A DNA stretch of 64,000 nt from Candida dubliniensis CD36. Its lineage: Eukaryota > Ascomycota > Pichiomycetes > Serinales > Debaryomycetaceae. How positions within the stretch are numbered: the first letter of the stretch is position 1; every line of letters begins with the position of its first letter. The stretch spans positions 310,001 to 374,000 of the forward strand of contig NC_012866.1 in NCBI RefSeq assembly GCF_000026945.1, written 5' to 3'. The position numbers and the translations under genes were made by a program. The notes beneath the pieces were generated by a model. It saw nothing but the letters and a program-made list of their open reading frames with translations, was not told where the DNA came from and did not search any database. This document shows positions 32,508 to 41,419 of this stretch, one piece after another.

Positions 32508-33644
32508 TCAACTGATGTGATAAGAATCTTTACCAAAATCTTTACCTTGTTCACCAAGTGTATTCAAAATATCACCTAGGTAATTCTCTGCTTTGAAAGA
32601 TTGACCATTTTCGTATAAACTATCCCAATTGTTAATTACATCTTCAACAAACGGCCAACCACCAATATACAAATTGTCTAATGCATGTTGAATACCACCT
32701 TTAGGATATTCATTGAAAAACTCAATTGCGTCAATTGATAAGTCTTTAGGTTTCGCAACAAAATTAGAAATTGTTCTCATAATAACAATCCTTTCATAAT
32801 CAATCAAGCCATTTTTGGCAACTCTAATAAATGATTCCAAAGTAGCATTTTCTTCTTGTGCACTTGAACAATAATTTGCAGAACTATTAGTGATTAACCG
32901 GGCATAGCTACTAAAGTAATCATTTAACACATGTCCTGTGAAATAATTATCACTAGTCAAAACATCGCAAGCTAAAATAGTTGGAATTTTATTGGCAGGA
33001 CTAGAATATAATTTTCTTAAATTGACATTATCATCATCACCAAGTTTTAACAATTTTTCATTTTTAAGGGATAACTCCATGGCTCTGTCCCTTAATTTCT
33101 CATTTACTTCAAAAACTTCAGTACCATAAACTGAATCAGGATAGTCTTGAGGATGCTTTGTCCCATAACTGAAATATCCTGCGGTCCAACCTTCCTTATA
33201 ATTCGTACTATCCAATTCTCGAGAGTCTATTTGATACTGTAAACCAACTTGTATAGCATATTTTGCAAATGTTACTGATCCAGTAGTTACTTTAGCAGGG
33301 TCACCTCCACCAATTCCTGCCAACAACCAATAAGTCTTTGAAAAATCAAATTTCGAATTTGAGATTAAAAATGCCACCGAACTGGCAGCATTTATCTCTC
33401 CTTCCCCAGTTGTAAATTGACAAATATCAAAATTAAAAGTGCAATGAACATTCAGGTATAAAGGATGTAAACCTGGAACGGTGATGTTGTGTTGAAAATC
33501 AACTTTTGAAGTCCATGCTTCTTCCTCTGGTTGGAACATTGACACTATCATTACCTTGGGAGATATTTGATGTGAAAGAATTGCCTGTGGGTAGCATAAG
33601 GCTTGTCTCAAAAATGCAATAACAAAAAGTATAAAGGGTATCAT
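32508..33644 (-). CDS. NUP-family protein, tandem paralogue
   Basis: 378 residues, clearly homologous along its length to the adjacent NUP gene (shared cores FTTGEGEINAASS, SVTFAKYAIQVGLQYQ, VYGTEVFEVNEKLRDRAMEL, LTSDNYFTGHVLNDYF, VIMRTISNF). It has its own signal sequence (MIPFILFVIAFLRQALC) and no other membrane segment. It lacks the first copy's Lys-Arg propeptide site and the Thr-rich leader. Divergence outside the cores shows an old duplication. Likely exported; substrate presumably nucleosides, by family only. Confidence 0.9.
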   Translation of the reverse strand: MIPFILFVIAFLRQALCYPQAILSHQISPKVMIVSMFQPEEEAWTSKVDFQHNITVPGLHPLYLNVHCTFNFDICQFTTGEGEINAASSVAFLISNSKFDFSKTYWLLAGIGGGDPAKVTTGSVTFAKYAIQVGLQYQIDSRELDSTNYKEGWTAGYFSYGTKHPQDYPDSVYGTEVFEVNEKLRDRAMELSLKNEKLLKLGDDDNVNLRKLYSSPANKIPTILACDVLTSDNYFTGHVLNDYFSSYARLITNSSANYCSSAQEENATLESFIRVAKNGLIDYERIVIMRTISNFVAKPKDLSIDAIEFFNEYPKGGIQHALDNLYIGGWPFVEDVINNWDSLYENGQSFKAENYLGDILNTLGEQGKDFGKDSYHIS

Positions 33645-34245
33645 TCTAATAAAGTAAAGAATTCAGTAGAGGTAGGAGGAAAAGTGAATAAACTTTTCTT
33701 CTCTTTTTTTTTCTTTATTAGATAAGATAGTTGCAAAGTGAGAAGAGAAGATGGAACCTTTTTTGTTCAACATCAACATCAACAACAACGAGAGAAAAAA
33801 AAATATTAGTTGGTGCCAAAAGTGGTAAGTTGTCTTGTGAAATTTATTATATTTACCACCCCTATAAAAAAGACTTCCCTGACAACAGTATACTCCCCGT
33901 ATTTAAGTCAAGTACTGTGCAGCCTCAAATTTAATATATATATTTTTTTTTCTTTAAAAAGAAGTTAACAACAACAACATTCCGATTATGTAAGCATAGC
34001 GTGTCTCGTCGTCACGTTCAAATTTTTTTTTTTTTTTTTTTTTGGCAATAGAGACGCGACTCGCTTCAAGGCTTTTCAGTTCACGAAATTTTTCTTTTTT
34101 CTTTTTTTGATTCTAGTAAACCATTATGCCAATTGCCAACAAGAACGCCAAAAAAAAACTATCTACAAAAACAAAATCAACAATCTATCAAACTTTCCAT
34201 TACTAATTAGTGTAGTACCTTTATGTCAGTTTGAACATTATCCAA
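33645..34245. promoter_or_regulatory. Divergent intergenic region, NUP paralogue and SMC6 promoters
   Basis: 601 bp between divergent genes. On the SMC6 side a 23-base T tract (about 34024-34043) is followed by GACGCGACTCGC. An ATTTAATATATATATTT stretch near 33930 could serve either gene. Confidence 0.6.
34054..34059. promoter_or_regulatory. MCB-like ACGCGA upstream of SMC6
   Basis: ACGCG core 187-192 bp before the SMC6 start codon, directly after a poly-T tract. This fits MBF-type S-phase control of a genome-maintenance gene, but rests on one short site. Confidence 0.35.
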
Positions 34246-37200
34246 ATGACTGTACCGTACAAAAGGAAACATGATACGGATTCTTTATTCGATGCGAGGA
34301 ATGGGGGTGAAGGCGTGTCAGAGTATATGTCACAACTATTGATCAACTCATCTGATCAACCCAGAAAAAGAAGAACAATGACTCAGGTCTCTAGAAGAAA
34401 TGAAGACGAAAGCAGATCAGAAACGGATTCCATCTCAGGCGCTGATTCGGATTCTGATGGAGAATCAGATGATGATGATGATGATGAGGACGAGGACGAG
34501 GATGATGAAGAGGATGAAGATGAGGACGACGTTAGTTCAGATCCTGCCAAGGCAGGAGTTATTGAGAAATTAACTTTGAAGAACTTTATGTGTCATGATT
34601 CATTTGAATTGAAATTGGGACCACAGTTGAATTTTATTATTGGAAGAAACGGATCAGGAAAGAGTGCGGTTTTAACTGGTATATCTGTAGGGTTAGGTGC
34701 CAAAGCAACTGATACAAATAGAGGAAGCACCATCAGAGATTTGATCAAAGATGGGAAATCTACTTCTCGAATTACAGTGGTTCTTAAGAATGAAGGATCT
34801 GACGCGTACAAACCAGACGTTTTCGGAAAGAAAATCATTATTGAAAGAAAATTACAAAGATATGGTTCAAACACATATAGCATTAAAAATGACGCAGGGA
34901 AAGTGGTGTCAAACAAAAAAAGTGTTTTAGATGAAATTCTTTACAAGTTTTCAATTACTATCGATAACCCACTTGCGTTTTTGTCTCAAGACAAAGCCAG
35001 AGAGTTCTTGACATCATCAAGTGATAAAAACAAATATGAATATTTTATGGATGGGGCATTTATCACTGATATTCTTGAAAACTATACAGGGATTTCCAAC
35101 AATGTTCAAGAGTTGGATAATAAAGTGCGTCAAGCTGAAGCATATACCAAGGTTGCTAAGCAAGAATACAAAGCCATCGCAAAAGTCCATAATGCACATA
35201 GGACAAATGATGCATTGAGAAACAAATTGGAAATGTTGAATGCCAAGATCTATTGGTTCAATGTTCAAACCATCGAGAAAAAAATCAGCCAAGAAAATCG
35301 ACAAGAAGATGCCTGCTTGCAAGAAATTAAAGAGGCCAAAAACCAGGTTGATGCATGTGAAAAAGCAATTGAGGCCAAAATTCCTAGAAAGAATGCTGCT
35401 GATCAGGAAGTTAAACAAGTGGAGATCCAAATAAGAGACATAGTAGAAGAATTTGAGCAACTTCGAAGCAAAAGATCTGAGATAAAATCAGAATTAGAAA
35501 TTAATAAAAAGGAAACGAAAAAGAATATTGACGAAATGAATAGTTTGAAAGAAGATATTTCTAGGACTGAGACTAAAATAGAGCAAGAGAGAAGAAAGAT
35601 CCAGGAATTACAAGGTGGTAACAAAGAAAAAATTGCTGAAGAATTGGAACAGTTAAACTCAGAAATTGATGAATTGGAAAAACAAATGGAAGACTTGAAA
35701 AAGCAACTTGGTCAAATTCAAAGTAACCCTGATCCAGAGTTAAGATCTGTTAGTCAACAAAAGGACAAATCAAAACAGAAAATTGCCGACTTACAAAACC
35801 AAAAGCGGCAATTAGAGAAAGAGTCGGTATCAAAATATTCACCTTGGGGTCCTCGTATGGTTGAATTAGTACGCGCAATTAAAAGACATCCTGAGTGGGT
35901 ACAAGAGCCAATCGGCCCCATTGGTAGTTACATCCATGTAAAGAACCAATATAATAATTGGAAACCTTTGTTGTCTACCATTTTGAGCAAAACCTTAGAC
36001 TCATTTATTGTCACCAATGAAGGTGATAGGAGCAGGTTGGACAGATTGCTCAAGCAATATCAAATACGTAGCAACATTATTGTCAAGAAAACAGAAAGAT
36101 TGAACTACGCTTCTGGTAAAGCTGATTCTGCATACACTACTGTTTTAGACATGTTAAATGTGGAAAATGATACTATTTTGTTTGCTTTGATCGATATAAA
36201 CTCCGTTGAAAAGAATGTTATTGTACAATCAGCCAGTGAAGCAAGAGAGTCGTGCAGGAGAAGAAACGTTCAGAATTCTTTGGTTCTTTTCAGAAAGGAT
36301 TCAGGTCATAGAATGAGTTATCAAAATAACACGTTTAGACAAGATCCTATATACTACCAAAATGGAATGGCCAAGTTTGGTGTGGCTAATATGTCTGACT
36401 TGATAAGTGATATACAACTTCAATTGGATGAGGAACATAGGCATCAGAATGATTTAGAAAGACGGGCCAGAAGTATAAAAATGAAGTTGGATGCCAAAAG
36501 AGATGGTCTTTTATCTGAGTCTCGTGCCATGAAGAGAAACTTGGATCAATTAAAGAAGAACCGGAGTACTTTAGAAGATCAATTAGAAGTTGAAGTTGAT
36601 TATTCGAATATCACCACGTTGGAAACAAGAATAGAAGATAACAATGAACAAATTCGTAGATTGGTTGCTTTGAACGATGCTTTGTTAGAGAATCTTTCCG
36701 AGATGAATGAAAATTTCAAAGATTTGAAACTGAAAATTGATGATTGCAAATTTAAGAAAAATAAACATGAAGTTATCCGAGAAAAATTTGTGAAACAATT
36801 AGTTGACATTGAAACCGAAATTGAAACACAAGAGGATCTTAAGAAGCGCTATTTATATAAGATAACTGAATTGGAGGATAGAATCAAAAGAGCTGATGAT
36901 ATACTAGTTGAAGGGTTTCAAAAATTGGAGGAGTTTGTTGCCAAAGCTGAAGAGCATTGCAGTAGAGACAGAGTTACCATATACCCTAATGATACCCAAG
37001 AGACAATAGCACAGGATTATCAAGAGACTCGTTATGATTTAGAAAGGGCAGAAAGTGCTCTTGGGACTTCTTTGGAAGAGGTCTTGGATCAATTAGAGAA
37101 AGCAAAGGCAAAATGTGACAAGGCAGAGGAGGAATTAGAGACTTTGAGTTCCACTTCTAGAAAATTAAATGCAGAAGTCAATGCTAGATTCAATTTTTTA

Positions 37201-37632
37201 CACACTACAATTCAATCTTCGATTCAAGAGGCAAAGAGAACTTTTGAAAAAGCCATGTGGTTGAGAGGATTCCAAGGGACTTTGAAATTCGATTTTGCAG
37301 AAAAGACATTACAATTGAATGTGCAAACTGGTAATGATGAAAAGAAACGTACAGTTGAATCGTTATCTGGTGGTGAAAAATCGTTTTCTCAAATTGCGTT
37401 ATTATTATCTATTTGGAAAGTAATGAATTCTCGTATTAGAGGTTTAGATGAGTTTGATGTTTATATGGATTCAGTCAATCGTTCTATCAGTATCAAGTTG
37501 TTGTTGAAAGAATTAAAGAGATATCCAAAATCACAGAATATTTTCATCACTCCTCAGGATATTGCTGTTGTTGGAGAATTAAATGATAAAGGAGTGAAAA
37601 TCCATAAAATGTCTGCCCCAAGAGAGGAATAA
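34246..37632 (+). CDS. SMC6: Smc6, ATPase subunit of the Smc5-Smc6 complex
   Basis: 1128-residue SMC protein for DNA repair and sister-chromatid recombination. The start is the ATG at 34246 (MTVPYKRKHD); the frame extends upstream only from a TTG. A basic N-terminus with RKRRT is followed by a run of about 35 Asp/Glu (about 75-105). The head has Walker A GRNGSGKS with K139, and the Smc6-type block DNPLAFLSQDKAREFL at about 240. Coiled coil spans about 290-520, then the hinge (about 525-700) and the second coiled coil (about 720-1000). ABC signature LSGGEKS starts at L1040, and Walker B LDEFDVYMD includes D1068-E1069. The LDEFDVYMD plus FITPQDI ending separates Smc6 from Smc1-5. The long acidic N-terminal stretch is the main oddity. 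Confidence 0.95.
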   Translation: MTVPYKRKHDTDSLFDARNGGEGVSEYMSQLLINSSDQPRKRRTMTQVSRRNEDESRSETDSISGADSDSDGESDDDDDDEDEDEDDEEDEDEDDVSSDPAKAGVIEKLTLKNFMCHDSFELKLGPQLNFIIGRNGSGKSAVLTGISVGLGAKATDTNRGSTIRDLIKDGKSTSRITVVLKNEGSDAYKPDVFGKKIIIERKLQRYGSNTYSIKNDAGKVVSNKKSVLDEILYKFSITIDNPLAFLSQDKAREFLTSSSDKNKYEYFMDGAFITDILENYTGISNNVQELDNKVRQAEAYTKVAKQEYKAIAKVHNAHRTNDALRNKLEMLNAKIYWFNVQTIEKKISQENRQEDACLQEIKEAKNQVDACEKAIEAKIPRKNAADQEVKQVEIQIRDIVEEFEQLRSKRSEIKSELEINKKETKKNIDEMNSLKEDISRTETKIEQERRKIQELQGGNKEKIAEELEQLNSEIDELEKQMEDLKKQLGQIQSNPDPELRSVSQQKDKSKQKIADLQNQKRQLEKESVSKYSPWGPRMVELVRAIKRHPEWVQEPIGPIGSYIHVKNQYNNWKPLLSTILSKTLDSFIVTNEGDRSRLDRLLKQYQIRSNIIVKKTERLNYASGKADSAYTTVLDMLNVENDTILFALIDINSVEKNVIVQSASEARESCRRRNVQNSLVLFRKDSGHRMSYQNNTFRQDPIYYQNGMAKFGVANMSDLISDIQLQLDEEHRHQNDLERRARSIKMKLDAKRDGLLSESRAMKRNLDQLKKNRSTLEDQLEVEVDYSNITTLETRIEDNNEQIRRLVALNDALLENLSEMNENFKDLKLKIDDCKFKKNKHEVIREKFVKQLVDIETEIETQEDLKKRYLYKITELEDRIKRADDILVEGFQKLEEFVAKAEEHCSRDRVTIYPNDTQETIAQDYQETRYDLERAESALGTSLEEVLDQLEKAKAKCDKAEEELETLSSTSRKLNAEVNARFNFLHTTIQSSIQEAKRTFEKAMWLRGFQGTLKFDFAEKTLQLNVQTGNDEKKRTVESLSGGEKSFSQIALLLSIWKVMNSRIRGLDEFDVYMDSVNRSISIKLLLKELKRYPKSQNIFITPQDIAVVGELNDKGVKIHKMSAPREE

Positions 37633-37682
37633 TGAGATAGAAACAGACTTTGAGGTTTATAACGTAATACTATATTTTTATT

Positions 37683-39194
37683 TTAACTATGTACATGAAT
37701 AAAGTCATAATTTTTGGTATTGTGTGTTAGTTCACAAAGTCTTTCGTATTGATCTGGATCGACAAACAATGTTGCCTGTTGGTGGGAAGATTCAAACATT
37801 TGTAAGCTAGGCGTAAGATCTGAAACTGTAGTGCATTCATTAGACAACAAAACGAGTATGTGCGCTTGTAACACTTGAACATTAATATAGTCATTATGGA
37901 TATCACGATAATAGTTCATCACCTCCTTGGCGAGTTCTATTTCTTTTGTAGCATGCAAAATACAAACAAAATTCTGATTCTTTATGAGGTTTTTTCTTGA
38001 TATGGTGGGGAAGATGTGTGATAACGTTTTCAAATATTGAAGTGCCATATGTGGTTTATTGACATTGCATAATCCAGCAACTATGAAAAGGTTGATTGAT
38101 TGATGGGACATTTTCGTTAAATGTAATAACTCTCTCATTTCCATGGTAGCCACTTTTTCAGTAATCAATGCTTCTAAAGCTGGCAAATCATTGACAGATA
38201 TAGATCCATTAATAACTGGGTTACGTCCAGTTTTCGATGAAGAATAAACATTTCTATGACTAATAGGATTGAACAACTCAGTATTACAAATTTCAGCTAA
38301 TAAATTCTGGTGAATATCTAAATCATATTTTGAATCTTTGTACGATGAAGAATTCTTATTGGTCTTGATGTTTTCATGTCGTTTGTGTACATTCTCCCAC
38401 CCTGCCTGTAAAGCCCTGTTTCTTTTCACATCACTCTGATTATGGTTAAATCCAAAAGCTGCAAATAATTTTAAGCATTGCTCTAAATAACCAAGTTCGG
38501 CGTACGATTCAATTTGCAAAATCAACAAAGATTTGTAAATGTATTGTGAACGTAAAAAAGAATAAAATCGACGAAAGTATTGTATTATTCCACCAACTCT
38601 TGATGGGTCTTTGTTATTTCTAAATATACCTGCTAGAGCCACCAATGTAGATTCATTGATCAAGAATGGTATTAAATTATTTGTTTGTACCAAATAACTC
38701 GTTTCTTCGTAAAACTTCACATCATCAATTAATTCATGATATATCAAAGTTGCCCCAAGATAATCCCCCATACAACAGACCTTATCCATATATAACGCCC
38801 ATAATTCATTGGAAATTTGAAAATTTTTATTTTCGTGCAAGAGTTGATGCAATAATGTAGTTGTTGCTTTTAAGTTGTTTGATAAAAGTAGATTGTAAAC
38901 AAATATCTGTATAAACTCCGATTGCAAATGCTGGCCATATTTACAAATAAACTTAAATGTCTTCAAGCTGTCTGGTTCAGAATATAGCATTATTTGCAAT
39001 TGCACATTTAATAATTTAGGGTGTTGTTCAATTAATGCATCCTGTTCTTCAATTGGCAATTGTACAAAGTGAGGTAGAATATCTGTAACTGTTTTAGGAG
39101 TTATGGGAGTTTGTATTGACCATGGAACTTTCATTTGAGAATATAATCTCAAATGTGGTAGTTTCCTCGGTCGTATTCGACAACCAATATTCAT
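37683..39194 (-). CDS. Predicted mitochondrial helical-repeat protein of unknown function
   Basis: 503 residues if started at the ATG at 39194; the upstream extension in frame begins only at a TTG. The N-terminus MNIGCRIRPRKLPHLRLYSQ is Arg-rich and acid-free, a good mitochondrial presequence. The rest is helical with repeated amphipathic pairs (FIQIFVYNLLLSNNLKATTT; YKSLLILQIESYAELGYLEQ; HMALQYLKTLSHIF), as in fungal PPR-like mitochondrial expression factors, but I see no clear PPR signature. It shares a 229-bp divergent promoter with OXA1 and ends only 50 bp from the SMC6 stop (convergent). A role in mitochondrial gene expression is an inference. Confidence 0.78.
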   Translation of the reverse strand: MNIGCRIRPRKLPHLRLYSQMKVPWSIQTPITPKTVTDILPHFVQLPIEEQDALIEQHPKLLNVQLQIMLYSEPDSLKTFKFICKYGQHLQSEFIQIFVYNLLLSNNLKATTTLLHQLLHENKNFQISNELWALYMDKVCCMGDYLGATLIYHELIDDVKFYEETSYLVQTNNLIPFLINESTLVALAGIFRNNKDPSRVGGIIQYFRRFYSFLRSQYIYKSLLILQIESYAELGYLEQCLKLFAAFGFNHNQSDVKRNRALQAGWENVHKRHENIKTNKNSSSYKDSKYDLDIHQNLLAEICNTELFNPISHRNVYSSSKTGRNPVINGSISVNDLPALEALITEKVATMEMRELLHLTKMSHQSINLFIVAGLCNVNKPHMALQYLKTLSHIFPTISRKNLIKNQNFVCILHATKEIELAKEVMNYYRDIHNDYINVQVLQAHILVLLSNECTTVSDLTPSLQMFESSHQQATLFVDPDQYERLCELTHNTKNYDFIHVHS

Positions 39195-39423
39195 TCTATA
39201 AGTTGGACTTGTCAATAAACAAATCACCTTATTATTGTAAAACCGTTGGTTGAGAAAAAAGAGAGAAAACAGTATGATCAATAATGTGTAAGATCACACA
39301 CACACACACACGACTTTTGAAATTTTTCATCAATAATTCTTTTTTTTTTTTTTTTTTTTTTTTTTTTCATTTTCGATTGAACTTTAAACCTAATAGCTAT
39401 TGCCATAATAAAATCCACTCATA
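39195..39423. promoter_or_regulatory. Bidirectional promoter, mitochondrial protein gene and OXA1
   Basis: 229-bp divergent spacer with a CA dinucleotide run (39297-39311) and a 28-base T tract (about 39340-39367). Both flanking products look mitochondrial, so joint control is plausible. Confidence 0.55.
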
Positions 39424-40554
39424 ATGCTTAGATTAGGGTTGACCCGCTCGTTTCGAGCAACTTCAACATCATTGAGAAACGCTAGGTTTCCACTTCCCTC
39501 TAATATAGCTACACGTTCACCTTTATTATACTCATCAATAAGATTTAACTCGTCCTCCACAACAACAACCGGTGTAACTGAAATTCAAGATAAATTGACT
39601 TCATTTGATGATACCACCACTTCTGCAGTACTTGAAAACGTTACAAATTTACATTCTGATCAATTGGGTTATTTACAATCAATTGGTTTAGCTCAAGGTT
39701 GGGGACCAACAAGTTTGATTGAAAGATTATTAGAAGTTACTCATGTTTATACTGGGTTGCCATGGTGGGGCACTATTGTTGTTGCCACCATTGCCGTTAG
39801 ACTTATTTTGTTTCCATTATATGTCAGAGCATCATCTAATGCAACTAAAATGTCCAAAATAAAACCACAAATTGACGAGTTGTTGCAACAAATTAAAACT
39901 GGTGATACTGTTGAACAAATGAGAGCAATGGAAAAAAGAAGACTTATTATGAAAGAAAATGGTGTTTCTACATTGGCCACTTTATTCCCCGCAGTTCAAT
40001 TACCATTGGCATATGGATTTTTCCAAGCTTTGAGAAAGATGGCTAATCATAACGTTGAAGGGTTTTCCGATCAAGGGTATGCCTGGTTTCAAAATTTAAT
40101 TGAAGTTGATCCATATTTAGGATTACAAGTCATTTCTGCTGCTGCCATTATTGCTGTTGTCAGAGTGGGTGGTGAAACCGGTCAACATGCTATGGCAGCA
40201 GGAATGAAAAAAGTGATGACTGTTGTTCCAATTGCATCTATTTTCATTACTAAAGGGTTTGCTTCGGCTATTATTTTGTATTTTGCGGTTAATTCAATTT
40301 TCTCCCTTATCCAAAGTTCCTTGTTCAAAAGTAGTTGGTTTAGAAAGATTGCTGGTATGCCTCCTAAATTGAGTCTTGCAGAAATGCAGGCCAATAATCC
40401 TAAAGCAAACCAATCTATCAAAGATATGGTGAGCAAGTTTGTGGATGATAGTAAAGAGAAATCCATTAAACAGGCAAGAGAAACTAATAAGAAATTGGAA
40501 GCTACTCAAAGAAGAAAAAATAGCGTGAATCAAGGGTTCATAAAAAGACATTAA
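39424..40554 (+). CDS. OXA1: Mitochondrial inner-membrane insertase Oxa1
   Basis: 376-residue YidC/Oxa1/Alb3 family insertase that places mitochondrially made and some imported proteins into the inner membrane. Seen: an Arg/Ser-rich presequence (about 1-42, MLRLGLTRSFRATSTSLRNA), then an intermembrane-space segment. Membrane segments are TM1 GTIVVATIAVRLILFPLYVR at about 115-135, a region near STLATLFPAVQLPLAYGFFQ, and three further hydrophobic segments up to about 310. The matrix loop SSNATKMSKIKPQIDELLQQ and the basic C-terminal ribosome-binding tail (KEKSIKQARETNKKLEATQR) are family hallmarks. The ATG at 39424 is the first in frame. Confidence 0.96.
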   Translation: MLRLGLTRSFRATSTSLRNARFPLPSNIATRSPLLYSSIRFNSSSTTTTGVTEIQDKLTSFDDTTTSAVLENVTNLHSDQLGYLQSIGLAQGWGPTSLIERLLEVTHVYTGLPWWGTIVVATIAVRLILFPLYVRASSNATKMSKIKPQIDELLQQIKTGDTVEQMRAMEKRRLIMKENGVSTLATLFPAVQLPLAYGFFQALRKMANHNVEGFSDQGYAWFQNLIEVDPYLGLQVISAAAIIAVVRVGGETGQHAMAAGMKKVMTVVPIASIFITKGFASAIILYFAVNSIFSLIQSSLFKSSWFRKIAGMPPKLSLAEMQANNPKANQSIKDMVSKFVDDSKEKSIKQARETNKKLEATQRRKNSVNQGFIKRH

Positions 40555-40838
40555 AATAGTATAGGTACTTGTATATAATCTAGAAAACCGGTAATAAACC
40601 TGTAATGTATATTTATTTTACTCTTGCTGGGAGATTACTGCCAACACATAGAATCGATTTTTGGTATTGGTGTTGGTTTTGATCAAAATACTGCATATAC
40701 ATTTTCACTTTCAAAGTCCATTTCATAAAACAGCGTGATTGTTGAAGAACGACAGAAAAACAAGAACCCAAAACGAAAAATCGGATCTTAACATTTCAAC
40801 AAATTCAGTATTAATCCACCATATTATAATCATTAGTC

Positions 40839-41180
40839 ATGGGTAAATTAGTAGGAGCACCGTAAGTAAAAGCATTGATTTTATTTAAAGAAAAAAAAAA
40901 AAATAGTACATTTGATACTAACATTTTTTTTTTAAGAAAAGGTCATGATCGTTACAGAGATCCAAAAACTCATCAAATCACACCAGCCTTGTACAGGGTA
41001 AGAGCACCATTCTTTTGGAGAAATACTATTGCATTATTTGCTGTCAGTAGTATACCGTTAGCTGTTTATTTATATACATTTAAGAAAATGGGAGATGATG
41101 ATCTTGGTGATATTCCTATTCCACCAATCAGTGATGAAGAATTACAGAAGTTGAAATTGGAATACGAAAACCAAAAATAG
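40839..41180 (+). CDS. COA3: Cytochrome c oxidase assembly factor Coa3, two exons
   Basis: Coding exons 40839-40861 and 40937-41180 give 88 residues beginning [20 protein letters not shown]. The downstream exon read alone appears to start at an internal codon, so the splice matters. One membrane segment (about 37-53, [19 protein letters not shown]) is preceded by [15 protein letters not shown] and followed by the acidic [20 protein letters not shown] tail. This layout and the PIPPI(S/D)xxEL motif match yeast Coa3, a small inner-membrane protein coupling COX1 translation and assembly. It follows OXA1 on the same strand, another Complex IV biogenesis factor. Confidence 0.92.
40862..40936 (+). 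other. COA3 intron
   Basis: 75-nt intron with a GTAAGT donor at 40862, a TACTAAC branch point at 40916-40922, a T-rich tract and a TTTAAG acceptor ending at 40936. It splits a Pro codon (CC|A), and splicing restores frame exactly (267 nt in total). Confidence 0.93.
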
Positions 41181-41419
41181 TCATGATGAAGACATGAGGT
41201 GAGTTGAATATATTAATTTAGTGGGTTCTTGTACATATGCTGTTTATGATGTTTAAGGCTTTATTTTTTTTGAGTAAATCATATATATGTGTTTACAATA
41301 TATTTGTTTATCTATTATAAGTAAATGATATGGCGTTTCTCTGTGTGCATTAAAAAGTTTTCATTCTATAAAATAAGTCTATCAATACGTTATTTTTCTT
41401 TATTTATTATTTTTGTTTT

